Part shown: positions 17,626 to 26,923 of the stretch, one piece after another
Layout: each line of letters begins with the position of its first letter
Numbering within the stretch: position 1 is the first letter of the stretch
Assembly: GCF_030056705.1 (NCBI RefSeq)
Contig: NZ_JASHIC010000035.1
Location: 1-64,000 of the forward strand
Length of the DNA: 64,000 nt
Source: Flectobacillus longus
GTDB taxonomy: Bacteria > Bacteroidota > Bacteroidia > Cytophagales > Spirosomataceae
Direction of reading: 5' to 3'
Translations under genes and position numbers: made by a program
Notes under the pieces: generated by a model
The model's input: only the letters and a program-made list of their open reading frames with translations
Databases searched by the model: none
Told to the model about the DNA's origin: nothing

Positions 17626-18528
17626 TTATTCCACTGGCTGTAACATCCTTTTTATTACTTCCAATAAGAGTGGAATCCCCGGGTTTCGATTATCCTTGTT
17701 CCAGACTAACGATAATGTCGTGCGCTGAGGAATATTAATTAAATCTAAAAATTCAACATTGAGATTATATCCTTTTTTTAGTGATGATGGTACAATTGCT
17801 ACACCTAATCCTTCAGATACTAAATTAAAGATACTCAGCGCATTGACGGTTCTTAATGTTACATTTGGAATAAAATCATAGTCCTTGAAAATACTCATCA
17901 CTAAGTCATAGTAGGAAGTGCTGTATTGCCTAGAAAAAAGAATAAATGACTCATTTTTGAAATCCATTAAATCAATGGGTACCTTACTTTTGAGTGGGTG
18001 ATTTTTGGGAACAACTAGCGAAAAATGCTCCTTCGAAATCGCTAAGGAATTGATATGCTCATGTGATTCGCCGATGCGAACAAAGCCAAAATCAAGTTCT
18101 TTTCGCTGTAGCATTTCTATTTGTATTTCATTACTCAGCTCGTTGAGTGTAATATCTATCAAAGGTTGCTTGTGCTTTAGTTCAACCAATAATTGTGGCA
18201 ATATTGTTTGTACAGCCGAACCGATAAAACCAAGTTTTAAAGAAGTTATTTTCCCCTCTGCAATTTTTTCAACCTGCGATTGAATATTATCTATTTGTGT
18301 AAAAAGCAAATCTACTTCTTGTTTCAGATACGCTCCAGCGGGTGTTAATTCTACAAATCGCTTGCCTCTTTCAAACAAAGTGGCGTGATAGATTTCTTCC
18401 ATTTGCTTGATTTGTCGAGTAAGTCCTGGCTGTGAAATACACAGTCGTTCAGCGGCTTTCCGAAAATGTAATTCCTCTGCTAATATCTTAAAATAAAGAA
18501 GATGACGAAGTTCTATTTGATAATTCAT
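17626..18528 (-). CDS. LysR family transcriptional regulator (probable hut regulator)
   Basis: DNA-binding regulator of 300 residues with an N-terminal winged helix-turn-helix (ELRHLLYFKILAEELHFRKAAERLCISQPGLTRQIKQMEE, residues about 6-45) and a periplasmic-binding-protein-like effector domain. The ATG at 18528 is preferred over a TTG three codons upstream. It is transcribed divergently from hutH with only 75 bp between the two starts, so it very likely controls the hut operon and itself. An effector such as urocanate is inferred from other hut systems. Most studied hut operons use a GntR-type repressor HutC or the antiterminator HutP; a LysR regulator here is less usual. Confidence 0.92.
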   Translation of the reverse strand: MNYQIELRHLLYFKILAEELHFRKAAERLCISQPGLTRQIKQMEEIYHATLFERGKRFVELTPAGAYLKQEVDLLFTQIDNIQSQVEKIAEGKITSLKLGFIGSAVQTILPQLLVELKHKQPLIDITLNELSNEIQIEMLQRKELDFGFVRIGESHEHINSLAISKEHFSLVVPKNHPLKSKVPIDLMDFKNESFILFSRQYSTSYYDLVMSIFKDYDFIPNVTLRTVNALSIFNLVSEGLGVAIVPSSLKKGYNLNVEFLDLINIPQRTTLSLVWNKDNRNPGIPLLLEVIKRMLQPVE

Positions 18529-18579
18529 AGTTATCAATTATTGACAAAATTGGTATTTCTAATTATTAAAGATAGAATA

Positions 18580-18587
18580 TACATTTG
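18580..18587 (+). promoter_or_regulatory. Candidate -7 box of the hut operon
   Basis: TACATTTG matches the Bacteroidota -7 consensus TAnnTTTG, 16 bp before the hutH ATG, in the LysR/hutH divergent gap. A clear -33 box at normal spacing is missing, which fits a promoter that needs an activator. The transcript leader would be very short. Confidence 0.5.
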
Positions 18588-18603
18588 TGAAAGACTAAAA
18601 TCT

Positions 18604-20172
18604 ATGGAACATTTTCACTACGGAGACGATTTTTTGAAGAGCTCCACCGCATTACATATTGCCCAAGGTAAAGTAAAGGGTATTTTGAATGATTCTACAA
18701 AAGAACGAATCATTCAAAGCGCTGATTATGTGGCAACTATTGTCGAATCAGGAAAGGTTGTTTACGGAATCAACACAGGGTTTGGCTCCTTATGTACCAC
18801 AATTATCAATCCCAAAGATACATGTCAGTTACAAGAAAATATCTTAAAAAGTCATGCTGTAGGCGTTGGCGAGCCCATCGAAGAATCCTTGTCCAAATTG
18901 ATGCTGATTTTAAAAGTTCATGCCCTAAGTAAAGGCTTTTCAGGAGTACAACTTAGCACCATTGAGCGGATTATTTGGCATATCGAAAACGACGTAATTC
19001 CTGTCGTACCCAAACAAGGGTCTGTCGGAGCTTCGGGTGATTTGGCGCCTTTATCACACTTGTTTTTGCCTTTAATTGGTCTGGGAAAAGTATTTTTTAA
19101 CGGAAAAATTCAAGATACAGCGTCTGTCCTTCAACAATTTGGAATAGAACGAATAACACTGCATGCCAAGGAGGGTTTAGCGCTGATTAATGGCACTCAA
19201 TTTATGGCAGCTCATGGTATAAAAGCAGTTGTTGAAATGAATCGCTTGATGGATAACGCCGATTTGATTGCAACGCTTATGGTGGAAGGTCTAAACGGTT
19301 CGATGAAACCTTTTTTCCAAGAAATTCATCAATTACGACCTTACAAAGGAAATATTTTTGTAGCCAGTACGGTCTATAATCTCCTCCAAGGCTCTTCTAT
19401 TGTGGCTTCGCATGCCCATTGCTCTCGTGTACAAGACCCTTATTCTTTGCGCTGTATTCCGCAAATTCATGGCGCATCACGAAATGCGTGGTTGCATCTC
19501 AAGGAAGTTATTGAAATAGAGATTAATTCGGTAACTGATAATCCTATTGTCATTAATGATGAACTGACCATCAGTGGGGGCAATTTTCATGGTCAACCTA
19601 TTGCTATGCCAATGGACTACGCTACGCTAGCAAGTTCTGAATTAGGAAATGTCTCTGATCGACGCGTATATCTATCTCTGGAGGGCGCAACCAATGGCGT
19701 ACCTAGACTATTGATGAAAGATACAGGGCTCAATTCGGGTTTTATGATTTTGCAATATACAACCGCTGCGTTGGCAAGCGAAAATAAAAGTCTGTGTTTC
19801 CCTGCCAGTGCAGATAGTATTCCTACATCGATGGGACAAGAAGACCATGTGAGTATGGGCTCTATTTCTGGTAGAAAACTTTTGCAAGTTATTGACAACG
19901 TCGATAAAATCATAGGTATAGAGTTACTCTGTGCAGCACAAGCCAAAGATTTTCATACGCCTCTGACTTCCACCCCTATCATCGAAGCTATTCATGGGCA
20001 TATTCGCCAGTCCATTCCACATATTGAAGAAGACCAACCTATGCAGGAGCTTTTAGACAAGGCTTTAGTATTGATAAAATCAGGCGTTTTGGTTGAAGTG
20101 GCAAAACAAACCGCACAAAAACAGCAAATCGAGTTTTGGGGTACAGGGGTTGAACATTTTGAAAACTTCTAA
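18604..20172 (+). CDS. hutH: Histidine ammonia-lyase
   Basis: Removes ammonia from L-histidine to form urocanate, the first step of histidine breakdown; cytoplasmic homotetramer. The product has 522 residues. GASGDLAPLSH contains the Ala143-Ser144-Gly145 triplet that cyclises to the MIO cofactor, at the same place as in Pseudomonas HutH. YGINTGFGSL and GGNFHGQPIAMPMDY are further active-site blocks. The ATG at 18604 is chosen: the frame is open further upstream, but that part overlaps the LysR gene and does not resemble the family. First gene of hutHIUGF; hutI begins 4 bp after its stop. Confidence 0.97.
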   Translation: MEHFHYGDDFLKSSTALHIAQGKVKGILNDSTKERIIQSADYVATIVESGKVVYGINTGFGSLCTTIINPKDTCQLQENILKSHAVGVGEPIEESLSKLMLILKVHALSKGFSGVQLSTIERIIWHIENDVIPVVPKQGSVGASGDLAPLSHLFLPLIGLGKVFFNGKIQDTASVLQQFGIERITLHAKEGLALINGTQFMAAHGIKAVVEMNRLMDNADLIATLMVEGLNGSMKPFFQEIHQLRPYKGNIFVASTVYNLLQGSSIVASHAHCSRVQDPYSLRCIPQIHGASRNAWLHLKEVIEIEINSVTDNPIVINDELTISGGNFHGQPIAMPMDYATLASSELGNVSDRRVYLSLEGATNGVPRLLMKDTGLNSGFMILQYTTAALASENKSLCFPASADSIPTSMGQEDHVSMGSISGRKLLQVIDNVDKIIGIELLCAAQAKDFHTPLTSTPIIEAIHGHIRQSIPHIEEDQPMQELLDKALVLIKSGVLVEVAKQTAQKQQIEFWGTGVEHFENF

Positions 20173-20176
20173 GCAA

Positions 20177-21421
20177 ATGGATAATACTTTTTTAATAGGA
20201 TCTTTCAAGCAATTATTGACTTTGCAAAACCTCCCGATCAAAGGAGCGTTGAGGGATGATGATTTGGAAATACTAGATAACGGAGGTTTGTATATAAAAA
20301 ATGGTTTGATTGAAGAAGTAGGTAATTGGGGTGTATTAAATCAAATGCTTTCTCCAGATATTCAAAGAGTTGATATTGATGAAAATAGCATTTGCTTACC
20401 GTCTTATATCGACTGTCATACACATATTGCTTTTGGAGGAAATCGAGCCAATGATTTTGCCATGCGCAATGCAGGTCGTTCTTATTTAGAAATTGCCGAA
20501 TCGGGAGGTGGTATTTGGAGTACCGTTCAGCATACACGTGCTTGTTCGCAAGAAGAACAAGAAGAATTAATTCTTGAAAGAGCGTACCAGCTATTACAAC
20601 AAGGAATTACCACCATCGAGGTAAAAAGTGGTTATGGATTAAGTATCGAAGAAGAACTCAAAACGCTACGGGCTATTCAAAAAGCCCATCAACATTCTAG
20701 TGTCGATCTGATAGCTACTTGTTTGTCGGCACACATTAAGCCTAAAGATTTTGATGGTACTTCTGAGCAGTATTTACAGAAAATCGCTCACGAGTTGTTT
20801 CCCATTTTACAAGCTGAAAATCTTTGTCATAGAATAGATGCTTTTGTAGAAAAAAGCGCCTTTTCGGCTCAAGAGATTTTACCCTATTTACAAAAAGCCC
20901 AAGCACTTGGTTTTGACATAACCATTCATGCCGACCAGTTTACAACCTCTGGTTCGCAAGTTGCCATCAACCTAGGAGCATTGTCAGCCGACCATCTTGA
21001 AGCCTCAGGATACATTGAAATACAAAACCTTGCCAACTCCAATGTCGTAGCAGTTGCATTGCCCGCAGCGTCGTTGGGATTAGGCTGTGATTTTACCCCT
21101 GCTAGAAAACTACTTGACGCAGGTGCGTCGCTAGCCATTGCGACAGACTGGAATCCTGGTTCGGCACCAATGGGGCAGCTAATAACTTCGGCAAGTATTT
21201 TCGCAACGATGCAAAAACTTAGCAATGCTGAAATTTTGGCAGGAATTACTTTTCGTGCAGCCAAAGCATTAGGATTGGCGGATAGAGGTAGATTACAAAA
21301 AGGGTATCTCGCTGATTTTGTCTTGTATCAAACCAATCACTATCAACAAATTATCTACCAACAAGGGCGTTTACAGCCTTCTGAGGTATGGAAAAATGGT
21401 CAAAGAATTTTCAATAAATAA
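20177..21421 (+). CDS. hutI: Imidazolonepropionase
   Basis: Third enzyme of the hut pathway: hydrolyses 4-imidazolone-5-propionate to N-formimino-L-glutamate. The product has 414 residues and an amidohydrolase fold. Metal and substrate motifs are visible: DCHTHIAFGG (the H-x-H pair), EVKSGYGLS, THADQF-like TIHADQFTTSG, SADHLE and the late Asp in IATDWNPGSAP. The start at 20177 gives the expected N-terminus (MDNTFLIGSFKQLLTL) right behind hutH; a longer in-frame reading would overlap hutH. Gene order H-I-U means the product of the next gene acts before this one. Confidence 0.97.
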   Translation: MDNTFLIGSFKQLLTLQNLPIKGALRDDDLEILDNGGLYIKNGLIEEVGNWGVLNQMLSPDIQRVDIDENSICLPSYIDCHTHIAFGGNRANDFAMRNAGRSYLEIAESGGGIWSTVQHTRACSQEEQEELILERAYQLLQQGITTIEVKSGYGLSIEEELKTLRAIQKAHQHSSVDLIATCLSAHIKPKDFDGTSEQYLQKIAHELFPILQAENLCHRIDAFVEKSAFSAQEILPYLQKAQALGFDITIHADQFTTSGSQVAINLGALSADHLEASGYIEIQNLANSNVVAVALPAASLGLGCDFTPARKLLDAGASLAIATDWNPGSAPMGQLITSASIFATMQKLSNAEILAGITFRAAKALGLADRGRLQKGYLADFVLYQTNHYQQIIYQQGRLQPSEVWKNGQRIFNK

Positions 21422-21460
21422 AGTAGTTTTTTCTGATATACTAATAAAATACTTTTTCAA

Positions 21461-23467
21461 ATGACTGATTTTCAAAGACATATTCTTCAAGGTATTCCAT
21501 CTACATTACCTCCCAAGGCAGTTTATGACCCTTCAGTGAGTCATGCGCCTAAGCGTAAAAGTATTTTGACAAAGGAGGAAGAAAAACTGGCTATTCGCAA
21601 TGCACTTCGTTATTTTCCGAAAGATTGGCATATCGAACTAGCCACAGAATTTTTGGAAGAATTACGTAGCTATGGACGAATTTATATGTATCGATTTCGT
21701 CCTCAATATTCCATGTATGCTCGTCCGATAGAAGAATATCCTGCTCAATCTCAGCAAGCAGCGGCTATCATGTTGATGATTCAAAATAATCTCAACCCTG
21801 CGGTAGCACAACATCCGCATGAGCTTATTACTTATGGTGGCAATGGGGCTGTTTTTCAAAACTGGGCGCAATATTTACTGACCATGCAGTATCTGTCCAC
21901 CATGACCGACGAACAAACCCTACATATTTACAGCGGGCACCCAATGGGTCTTTTCCCTTCATCTCAAAATGCCCCTAGAGTTGTAGTAACCAATGGCATG
22001 ATGATTCCCAATTACTCAAAACCTGACGATTGGGAAAGGTTTAATGCCTTGGGTGTAACGCAATATGGGCAAATGACCGCTGGTTCGTATATGTATATCG
22101 GTCCGCAGGGAATTGTTCACGGCACAACGATTACGGTCATGAATGCGTTTCGTAAAACACTTCCCAAAGGGGAACATCCCCGAGGAAAAGTTTTTGTAAC
22201 TTCAGGTTTAGGCGGTATGAGTGGCGCACAACCCAAGGCTGGCAATATTGCGGGGTGCATTACTGTTTGTGCTGAGGTAAATGCAGTTGCAGCCCATAAA
22301 AGACATCAACAAGGTTGGGTAGATGAACTCATCGACAATATGCCCTCCCTCCTATCTCGTACCAAACAAGCCATTGAACAACAAGAAGTTGTATCCATTG
22401 CCTATGTTGGAAATATTGTAGAAGTATGGGAATCTTTCTACGAAAACGATATTTTTATTACCCTCGGTTCTGACCAAACTTCTTTACACAATCCTTGGTC
22501 GGGCGGTTATTATCCAGCAGGATTATCATTTGAAGCAGCAAACAAAATGATTGCTGAAAGTCCTGATATTTTTGTTAAAAAAGTAAAAGAGTCACTTGTT
22601 AGACACGTAAAAGCTATTAATAAACACACAGAGCGAGGAACCTATTTCTTTGATTATGGTAATGCTTTTTTGTTAGAAAGTAGTCGAGCTGAAGCTGACA
22701 TTTGGGCAACAGATGATATTAGTTTTAAATATCCTTCCTATGTACAAGACATTTTAGGCCCCATGTGCTTTGATTATGGCTTTGGTCCTTTCAGATGGGT
22801 ATGTACCTCTGGAAAAGAAGAAGATTTACTAACAACAGACCAGATTGCGCTACAAGTATTGACCCAGTTGCGTAAAGAAGCTCCTGAAGAAATCACCCAA
22901 CAAATGGATGATAATATCAAATGGATTACTGAAGCTGCCAAAAACAAATTAGTGGTCGGCTCGCAAGCCAGAATTTTGTATGCCGATGCCATAGGTCGAA
23001 TCTCTATTGCCCAAGCATTTAACCAAGCTGTAAAAGATGGTATTCTGAGCGCACCAGTGGTATTAGGTCGCGACCATCATGATGTAAGTGGAACCGATTC
23101 GCCCTACAGAGAGACCAGCAATATTTATGATGGTAGTAGATTTACAGCAGATATGGCGATTCATAATGTGATTGGAGACAGCTTTCGGGGTGCTACTTGG
23201 GTTTCTATTCACAACGGTGGTGGCGTTGGTTGGGGCGAAGTTATCAATGGAGGTTTTGGAATGCTGTTGGATGGCTCAGAAAAGTCTGCTGAAAATCTAC
23301 GAAAGATGCTATTCTTCGATGTTAATAATGGTATTGCTCGCAGAGCATGGGCACGCAATAAAGAAGCCATGCAAGCCCTTGAAACAGAGCTTGCTCGTAC
23401 TTCTTCACTCAAAGTAACAAGAGCCAATTTGGTAGATGATGAGGTAATCAATCACCTTTTCGAGTAG
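21461..23467 (+). CDS. hutU: Urocanate hydratase
   Basis: Adds water to urocanate giving imidazolonepropionate, with tightly bound NAD+ as electrophile. The product has 668 residues, about 110 more than the Pseudomonas or Bacillus enzyme and close to the long form found in Bacteroidota and animals. HELITYGGNGAVFQNWAQY, YSGHPMGLFPS, TVTSGLGGMSGAQPKA-like VTSGLGGMSGAQPKAGNIAG and QTSLHNPWSGGYYPAGLS are family blocks, and the C-terminal region VSIHNGGGVGWGEVINGGFG is the conserved glycine-rich end. 39 bp separate it from hutI; same operon. Confidence 0.97.
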   Translation: MTDFQRHILQGIPSTLPPKAVYDPSVSHAPKRKSILTKEEEKLAIRNALRYFPKDWHIELATEFLEELRSYGRIYMYRFRPQYSMYARPIEEYPAQSQQAAAIMLMIQNNLNPAVAQHPHELITYGGNGAVFQNWAQYLLTMQYLSTMTDEQTLHIYSGHPMGLFPSSQNAPRVVVTNGMMIPNYSKPDDWERFNALGVTQYGQMTAGSYMYIGPQGIVHGTTITVMNAFRKTLPKGEHPRGKVFVTSGLGGMSGAQPKAGNIAGCITVCAEVNAVAAHKRHQQGWVDELIDNMPSLLSRTKQAIEQQEVVSIAYVGNIVEVWESFYENDIFITLGSDQTSLHNPWSGGYYPAGLSFEAANKMIAESPDIFVKKVKESLVRHVKAINKHTERGTYFFDYGNAFLLESSRAEADIWATDDISFKYPSYVQDILGPMCFDYGFGPFRWVCTSGKEEDLLTTDQIALQVLTQLRKEAPEEITQQMDDNIKWITEAAKNKLVVGSQARILYADAIGRISIAQAFNQAVKDGILSAPVVLGRDHHDVSGTDSPYRETSNIYDGSRFTADMAIHNVIGDSFRGATWVSIHNGGGVGWGEVINGGFGMLLDGSEKSAENLRKMLFFDVNNGIARRAWARNKEAMQALETELARTSSLKVTRANLVDDEVINHLFE

Positions 23468-23514
23468 CGACTTGACATTTCCTACCATTTTTTATTTACT
23501 CTTTCCCATAGATT

Positions 23515-24312
23515 ATGGACATTTTTCATATCATAAACCCCACAGCACCAGTCGTACCAATGATCATAAGCTGTCCGCATGTGGGAGCTTATATTCCTGA
23601 TTCTATTCAAACAAAGCTAAACCCTGAAGTATTATCTCATTTGGATGATACCGATTGGTTTGTGCATCAATTATATGATTTTGCGCCAGCGTTGGGCATC
23701 ACAACAGTTGTTGCTACACATCATCGATGGGTCGTAGACCTCAACCGTGACCCTAACAATCAGGCTTTGTATAACGATGGTCGAGTCATAACGGGCGTAG
23801 CTCCTACCACAGATTTTAATGGAAATCGTTTATACCAAGCTAATCAAGAGCCTAATAATAACGAAATACAAAAACGAATAGAACAATACTTTATCCCTTA
23901 TCATCAGAAATTAGAGGCGCTTTTACAGCAACTAAAAAACCAATTTGGTCATGTTCTATTGCTTGATGCCCATTCTATCCGAAAACAAGTATTAGGTATT
24001 CAGTCTTCGCCATTTCCCGATTTAATTTTGGGAAATAACGATTCTCTAACTTCTACTTTGGCTTTGGATGTGTCGGCACAAACCATTTTGTCGAGCAGCG
24101 ATTATTGTTTTTCTTATAATCATCCTTTTAAAGGTGGTTACATTACAAGAAGTTTTGGAAAACCAGTGCAAGGCTTTTATGCTCTTCAATTAGAAATGGC
24201 CAAAACAAATTATATGGATGACTCCGAAACAATATATGACGAAGCTCGTGCAGACAAAATCAAAGTACTTTTAAAAACCCTTTGTGAACAACTTTTGGAA
24301 CAATTGAAATAA
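23515..24312 (+). CDS. hutG: N-formylglutamate amidohydrolase
   Basis: Last step of the five-enzyme hut route: N-formyl-L-glutamate to L-glutamate and formate. The product has 265 residues and matches the FGase family: MIISCPHVGAYIP near the N-terminus (metal His), VVDLNRDPNN and LLDAHSIRK in the middle, and FKGGYITRSFGKP towards the end. The presence of hutF next door, rather than a formiminoglutamase of the arginase type, shows that this hutG acts on the formyl compound. It sits 47 bp after hutU and 10 bp before hutF. Confidence 0.95.
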   Translation: MDIFHIINPTAPVVPMIISCPHVGAYIPDSIQTKLNPEVLSHLDDTDWFVHQLYDFAPALGITTVVATHHRWVVDLNRDPNNQALYNDGRVITGVAPTTDFNGNRLYQANQEPNNNEIQKRIEQYFIPYHQKLEALLQQLKNQFGHVLLLDAHSIRKQVLGIQSSPFPDLILGNNDSLTSTLALDVSAQTILSSSDYCFSYNHPFKGGYITRSFGKPVQGFYALQLEMAKTNYMDDSETIYDEARADKIKVLLKTLCEQLLEQLK

Positions 24313-24322
24313 TGAATCATTT

Positions 24323-25702
24323 ATGAAAATCCAAAAATATCTATTCAAAGCCCTTCTCACTCCAGAAGGTTGGTTAGAACAGGCAGTCGTAACAGTTGAT
24401 TCGTTAGGAAAAATAGAATCAATCAAAGAATATATCGCTGATGAAACCATTGATGAACGTGTAGAAGGATATGCTTTACCTAGTTTCCAAAATGCACATT
24501 CTCATGCTTTTCAATATGCCATGGCGGGTTTGGCAGAGTATCATGAAGGGCAAACAGATGATTTTTGGAGTTGGCGCAATGCCATGTATGATTTGGCTCT
24601 GCGTGTTTCGCCAGAACAACTCGAAGCCATTGCGACACAACTATATGCTCAAATGGCTTGCATGGGCTATACCGCTGTAGCCGAGTTTCATTATTTACAT
24701 CATCAACACAACGGGAAACCTTTTGAAAACACTTCAGAAATGGGGCAAAGTCTTATGCGAGCAGCTCAGCGAGCGGGACTTCATTTGACTTTAATACCGA
24801 TTCTGTATCAACAAGGCGGTATTCATCAGCCTCCAAATGAAAAACAAAGGCGGTTTATTCATGCAGAGATAGAAGATTTTTTTACCCTAATCGAATCTTC
24901 CAAACAAGCATCATCAACATTCGAAAGAGTGAATATTGGCATTGGTGCCCACTCAATTCGGGCGGTTAATCTAGAAAATTTAAGAAGGCTTGTCGCCTAT
25001 CGTTTGCCTAATCAAGCATTTCATATTCATATTGCCGAACAGCTCAAAGAAGTAGAAGATGCACAAAGAAACCTAAAGCAGCGACCCGTAGAATGGCTTT
25101 TTTCAAATATCGAAATAGACCAGCATTTTCATTTAGTACATGCTACCCATATTACAGCAAAAGAAATGGAGATGATTTTGACCTCACGTGCCAACGTCGT
25201 GATTTGTCCCTCTACAGAAGCCAATTTAGGAGATGGCATTTTTCCTTTTAATGCTTTTTATGCTAAAAATGGGAATTGGAGCATCGGTACTGATAGCCAT
25301 ATTGGGCTCAATCATTTAGAAGAATTACGTTGGCTCGATTACGGACAAAGACTTATCCATCACCAACGCACTTCCTTTATTCATCAAGTTCAGCCAGATG
25401 GTGCACAAAATGCTTTAATAAGTAGCTGGAAAGGCGGAAGAAATGCGATGGGTTTATCTTCAGCACATTTTTTTGAAATAGGGGATTATTTCGATGCCGT
25501 CGTGATAGATACCTCTGAGCCTTTAGTTGCTACTACCTCTTTGAAGCATCTTTGTAATACTGTACTTTATGCTCAAAACCAAAGTATGATTTACGGGACC
25601 ATTTCGGCAGGAAAATGGATTGTAAAGCAAGGAAAGCACCAACATGCAGAATCTATTAAAAAGAATTTTGTTGAGACTATTCATAAAATGGCTAATCGTT
25701 GA
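24323..25702 (+). CDS. hutF: Formimidoylglutamate deiminase
   Basis: Converts N-formimino-L-glutamate to N-formyl-L-glutamate and ammonia, supplying HutG. Amidohydrolase-superfamily protein of 459 residues. The metal site is visible as LPSFQNAHSHAFQ (H-x-H), GIGAHSIRAV, FHIHIAEQ, LVHATHIT and SIGTDSHIGLN (late Asp). FWSWRNAMYDLA is typical of HutF. It ends the operon and is followed by a strong hairpin terminator at 25718-25776. The pathway therefore recovers glutamate, formate and two ammonia from each histidine. Confidence 0.95.
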   Translation: MKIQKYLFKALLTPEGWLEQAVVTVDSLGKIESIKEYIADETIDERVEGYALPSFQNAHSHAFQYAMAGLAEYHEGQTDDFWSWRNAMYDLALRVSPEQLEAIATQLYAQMACMGYTAVAEFHYLHHQHNGKPFENTSEMGQSLMRAAQRAGLHLTLIPILYQQGGIHQPPNEKQRRFIHAEIEDFFTLIESSKQASSTFERVNIGIGAHSIRAVNLENLRRLVAYRLPNQAFHIHIAEQLKEVEDAQRNLKQRPVEWLFSNIEIDQHFHLVHATHITAKEMEMILTSRANVVICPSTEANLGDGIFPFNAFYAKNGNWSIGTDSHIGLNHLEELRWLDYGQRLIHHQRTSFIHQVQPDGAQNALISSWKGGRNAMGLSSAHFFEIGDYFDAVVIDTSEPLVATTSLKHLCNTVLYAQNQSMIYGTISAGKWIVKQGKHQHAESIKKNFVETIHKMANR

Positions 25703-25717
25703 CACTGTTTATCTCAA

Positions 25718-25776
25718 AAAAATATTGCTCGAATAAAGAATCAATGTGAACAATTCTTCTTTCGAGCAATATTTTT
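25718..25776 (+). terminator. hut operon terminator
   Basis: A 16-bp perfect stem (25718-25733 and 25761-25776, arm AAAAATATTGCTCGAA) with further imperfect pairing inside. The right arm itself ends in TTTTT, making it a Rho-independent terminator 15 bp past the hutF stop. Confidence 0.8.
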
Positions 25777-25954
25777 GTTGGCTTAACAAATGTTCATCAA
25801 AAACTAAGTATAAATACCCTATCTATTTCCTTTATTATTATATTTCCAATAAAAGGTAATAGATTTAAGAAATATTTACCTTTTCTCGTTAGATAAACAT
25901 ATACTTCTCTTCCAATTAACCACATTATTAATATCTTATTTAGCCTTATTATAA

Positions 25955-26317
25955 ATGAGTCAATTGTTGTTATTGGATAGTTATAGCTCAGATACTGGTG
26001 ATTTAACCGTTTTTGAAAAAATCTTTCCCGAACACATCAAAAGAGTGTGTTTTATTCAAGGAAATGACAATATCACTTATGGGGGATATCGTCATAAATC
26101 CACCAAACTAGCGTTGGTTTGCCTTTCTGGAAACTGTCGTGTCAATTGCAAAAACAGCTCTGTTCAGGAAGAGTTCGTGTTAGATACAGCTCAAAAGTGT
26201 CTTCTTTTAGGACCAGAAGATTGGTTTTCTATTGATTATTTTTCTAATGATGCCAAACTTCTCATTATAGCAAATCAACCATATTGTATCGAAGAGTTGG
26301 TTCATGAGCCTTGTTAA
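25955..26317 (+). CDS. WxcM-like cupin (FdtA/QdtA sugar ketoisomerase family)
   Basis: A 120-residue single cupin. The block GGYRHKSTKLALVCLSGNCRVNC followed by EFVLDTAQKCLLLGPEDWFSIDYFSNDAKLLIIANQPYC follows the pattern of the C-terminal WxcM / QdtA / FdtA family, which isomerise dTDP-4-keto-6-deoxyglucose to the 3-keto sugar. The family's usual H-A-H-K loop appears here as YRHKST, keeping one His and the Lys. No dTDP-sugar biosynthesis gene is nearby, so the gene may be an isolated remnant or serve a distant cluster. Its stop codon overlaps the stop of a degraded dehydrogenase on the other strand. Confidence 0.75.
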   Translation: MSQLLLLDSYSSDTGDLTVFEKIFPEHIKRVCFIQGNDNITYGGYRHKSTKLALVCLSGNCRVNCKNSSVQEEFVLDTAQKCLLLGPEDWFSIDYFSNDAKLLIIANQPYCIEELVHEPC

Positions 26318-26424
26318 AAAGACTTCATATCCACGACAAAGCGATATTTGATGTCTCCTTTTTCAAGACGCTCAAAAGCCTCATTGATTTGCGATACACC
26401 TATCAGTTCAATAGTTGTACTCAT
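26314..26424 (-). pseudogene. Remnant of zinc alcohol dehydrogenase (C-terminus)
   Basis: A 36-codon frame, MSTTIELIGVSQINEAFERL continuing EKGDIKYRFVVDMKSF. The sequence from IELIGV to the end matches the extreme C-terminus of NAD(P)-dependent zinc alcohol dehydrogenases of the YahK/CAD type, where ...QINEAYERMLKGDVKYRFVIDM... closes the protein. The roughly 310 residues before it, with the zinc and cofactor sites, are missing. An ATG and an AT-rich leader precede it, so the simplest history is an in-frame internal deletion that kept the first codons and the tail. It cannot be an enzyme. Its stop codon overlaps that of the convergent cupin gene. Confidence 0.8.
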
Positions 26425-26435
26425 GTTTGTTATTT

Positions 26436-26912
26436 TTATTTTATGTCAAAATGAATTGTTACATCACTATTTCCCAGAGCTGAAGTAAGTCCAGAGGTAT
26501 CAATGATACTACCGAGTTTGGTATAGCTGTAGGTAGTTGATAAAGGTTTGTAAAAAAGTACTAATGTGTTGGCACCATACAGCATCAAATCACCTGTATA
26601 AATGCGAGAGGGAACCGTTGGAGTAATAGGCAGGCTTTTAGGAAGACTAGCATATTTTTCATTGGTATTAAGCTCTGTCATCTTCAAGGTCAAAGGCAAT
26701 AGCGCTCTAAATACTTTTGCTGTTTCATTATTCAAAAGAACAGCTGTAAATGATTGATTACCAATCTTCACCACAATACTATCTTCTTTCATACTAATTG
26801 AATCTTTGGGAGCTTCTTCTAAAACGATACTCTTATTTGGTAGTGTAGCACTTTTCTCACACGCAATACTACCTGCCAAGATGCCTCCTATCAGTACAAT
26901 TTGCTTTATCAT
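26436..26912 (-). CDS. Cyclophilin-like domain lipoprotein
   Basis: About 158 residues. A lipoprotein signal MIKQIVLIGGILAGSIAC places Cys at residue 18, followed by a short Ser/Glu-rich linker and a cyclophilin-like fold domain: VVKIGNQSFTAVLLNNETAKVF, SRIYTGDLMLYGANTLVLFYK and TSALGNSDVTIHFDIK are the typical start, middle and end blocks. The active-site residues of true prolyl isomerases are not evident. Function is unknown. The ATG at 26912 is preferred because it gives the signal peptide directly; a longer in-frame reading overlaps the cupin gene upstream. Genes of this type are often found beside cupins and zinc dehydrogenases, in line with the dehydrogenase remnant on the other side. 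Confidence 0.75.
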   Translation of the reverse strand: MIKQIVLIGGILAGSIACEKSATLPNKSIVLEEAPKDSISMKEDSIVVKIGNQSFTAVLLNNETAKVFRALLPLTLKMTELNTNEKYASLPKSLPITPTVPSRIYTGDLMLYGANTLVLFYKPLSTTYSYTKLGSIIDTSGLTSALGNSDVTIHFDIK

Positions 26913-26923
26913 GATAAGTACGA

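Noticed and set aside
26314-26424. A genuine small protein
   Set aside because: The sequence matches the end of zinc alcohol dehydrogenases and lacks any independent fold; treated as a remnant.
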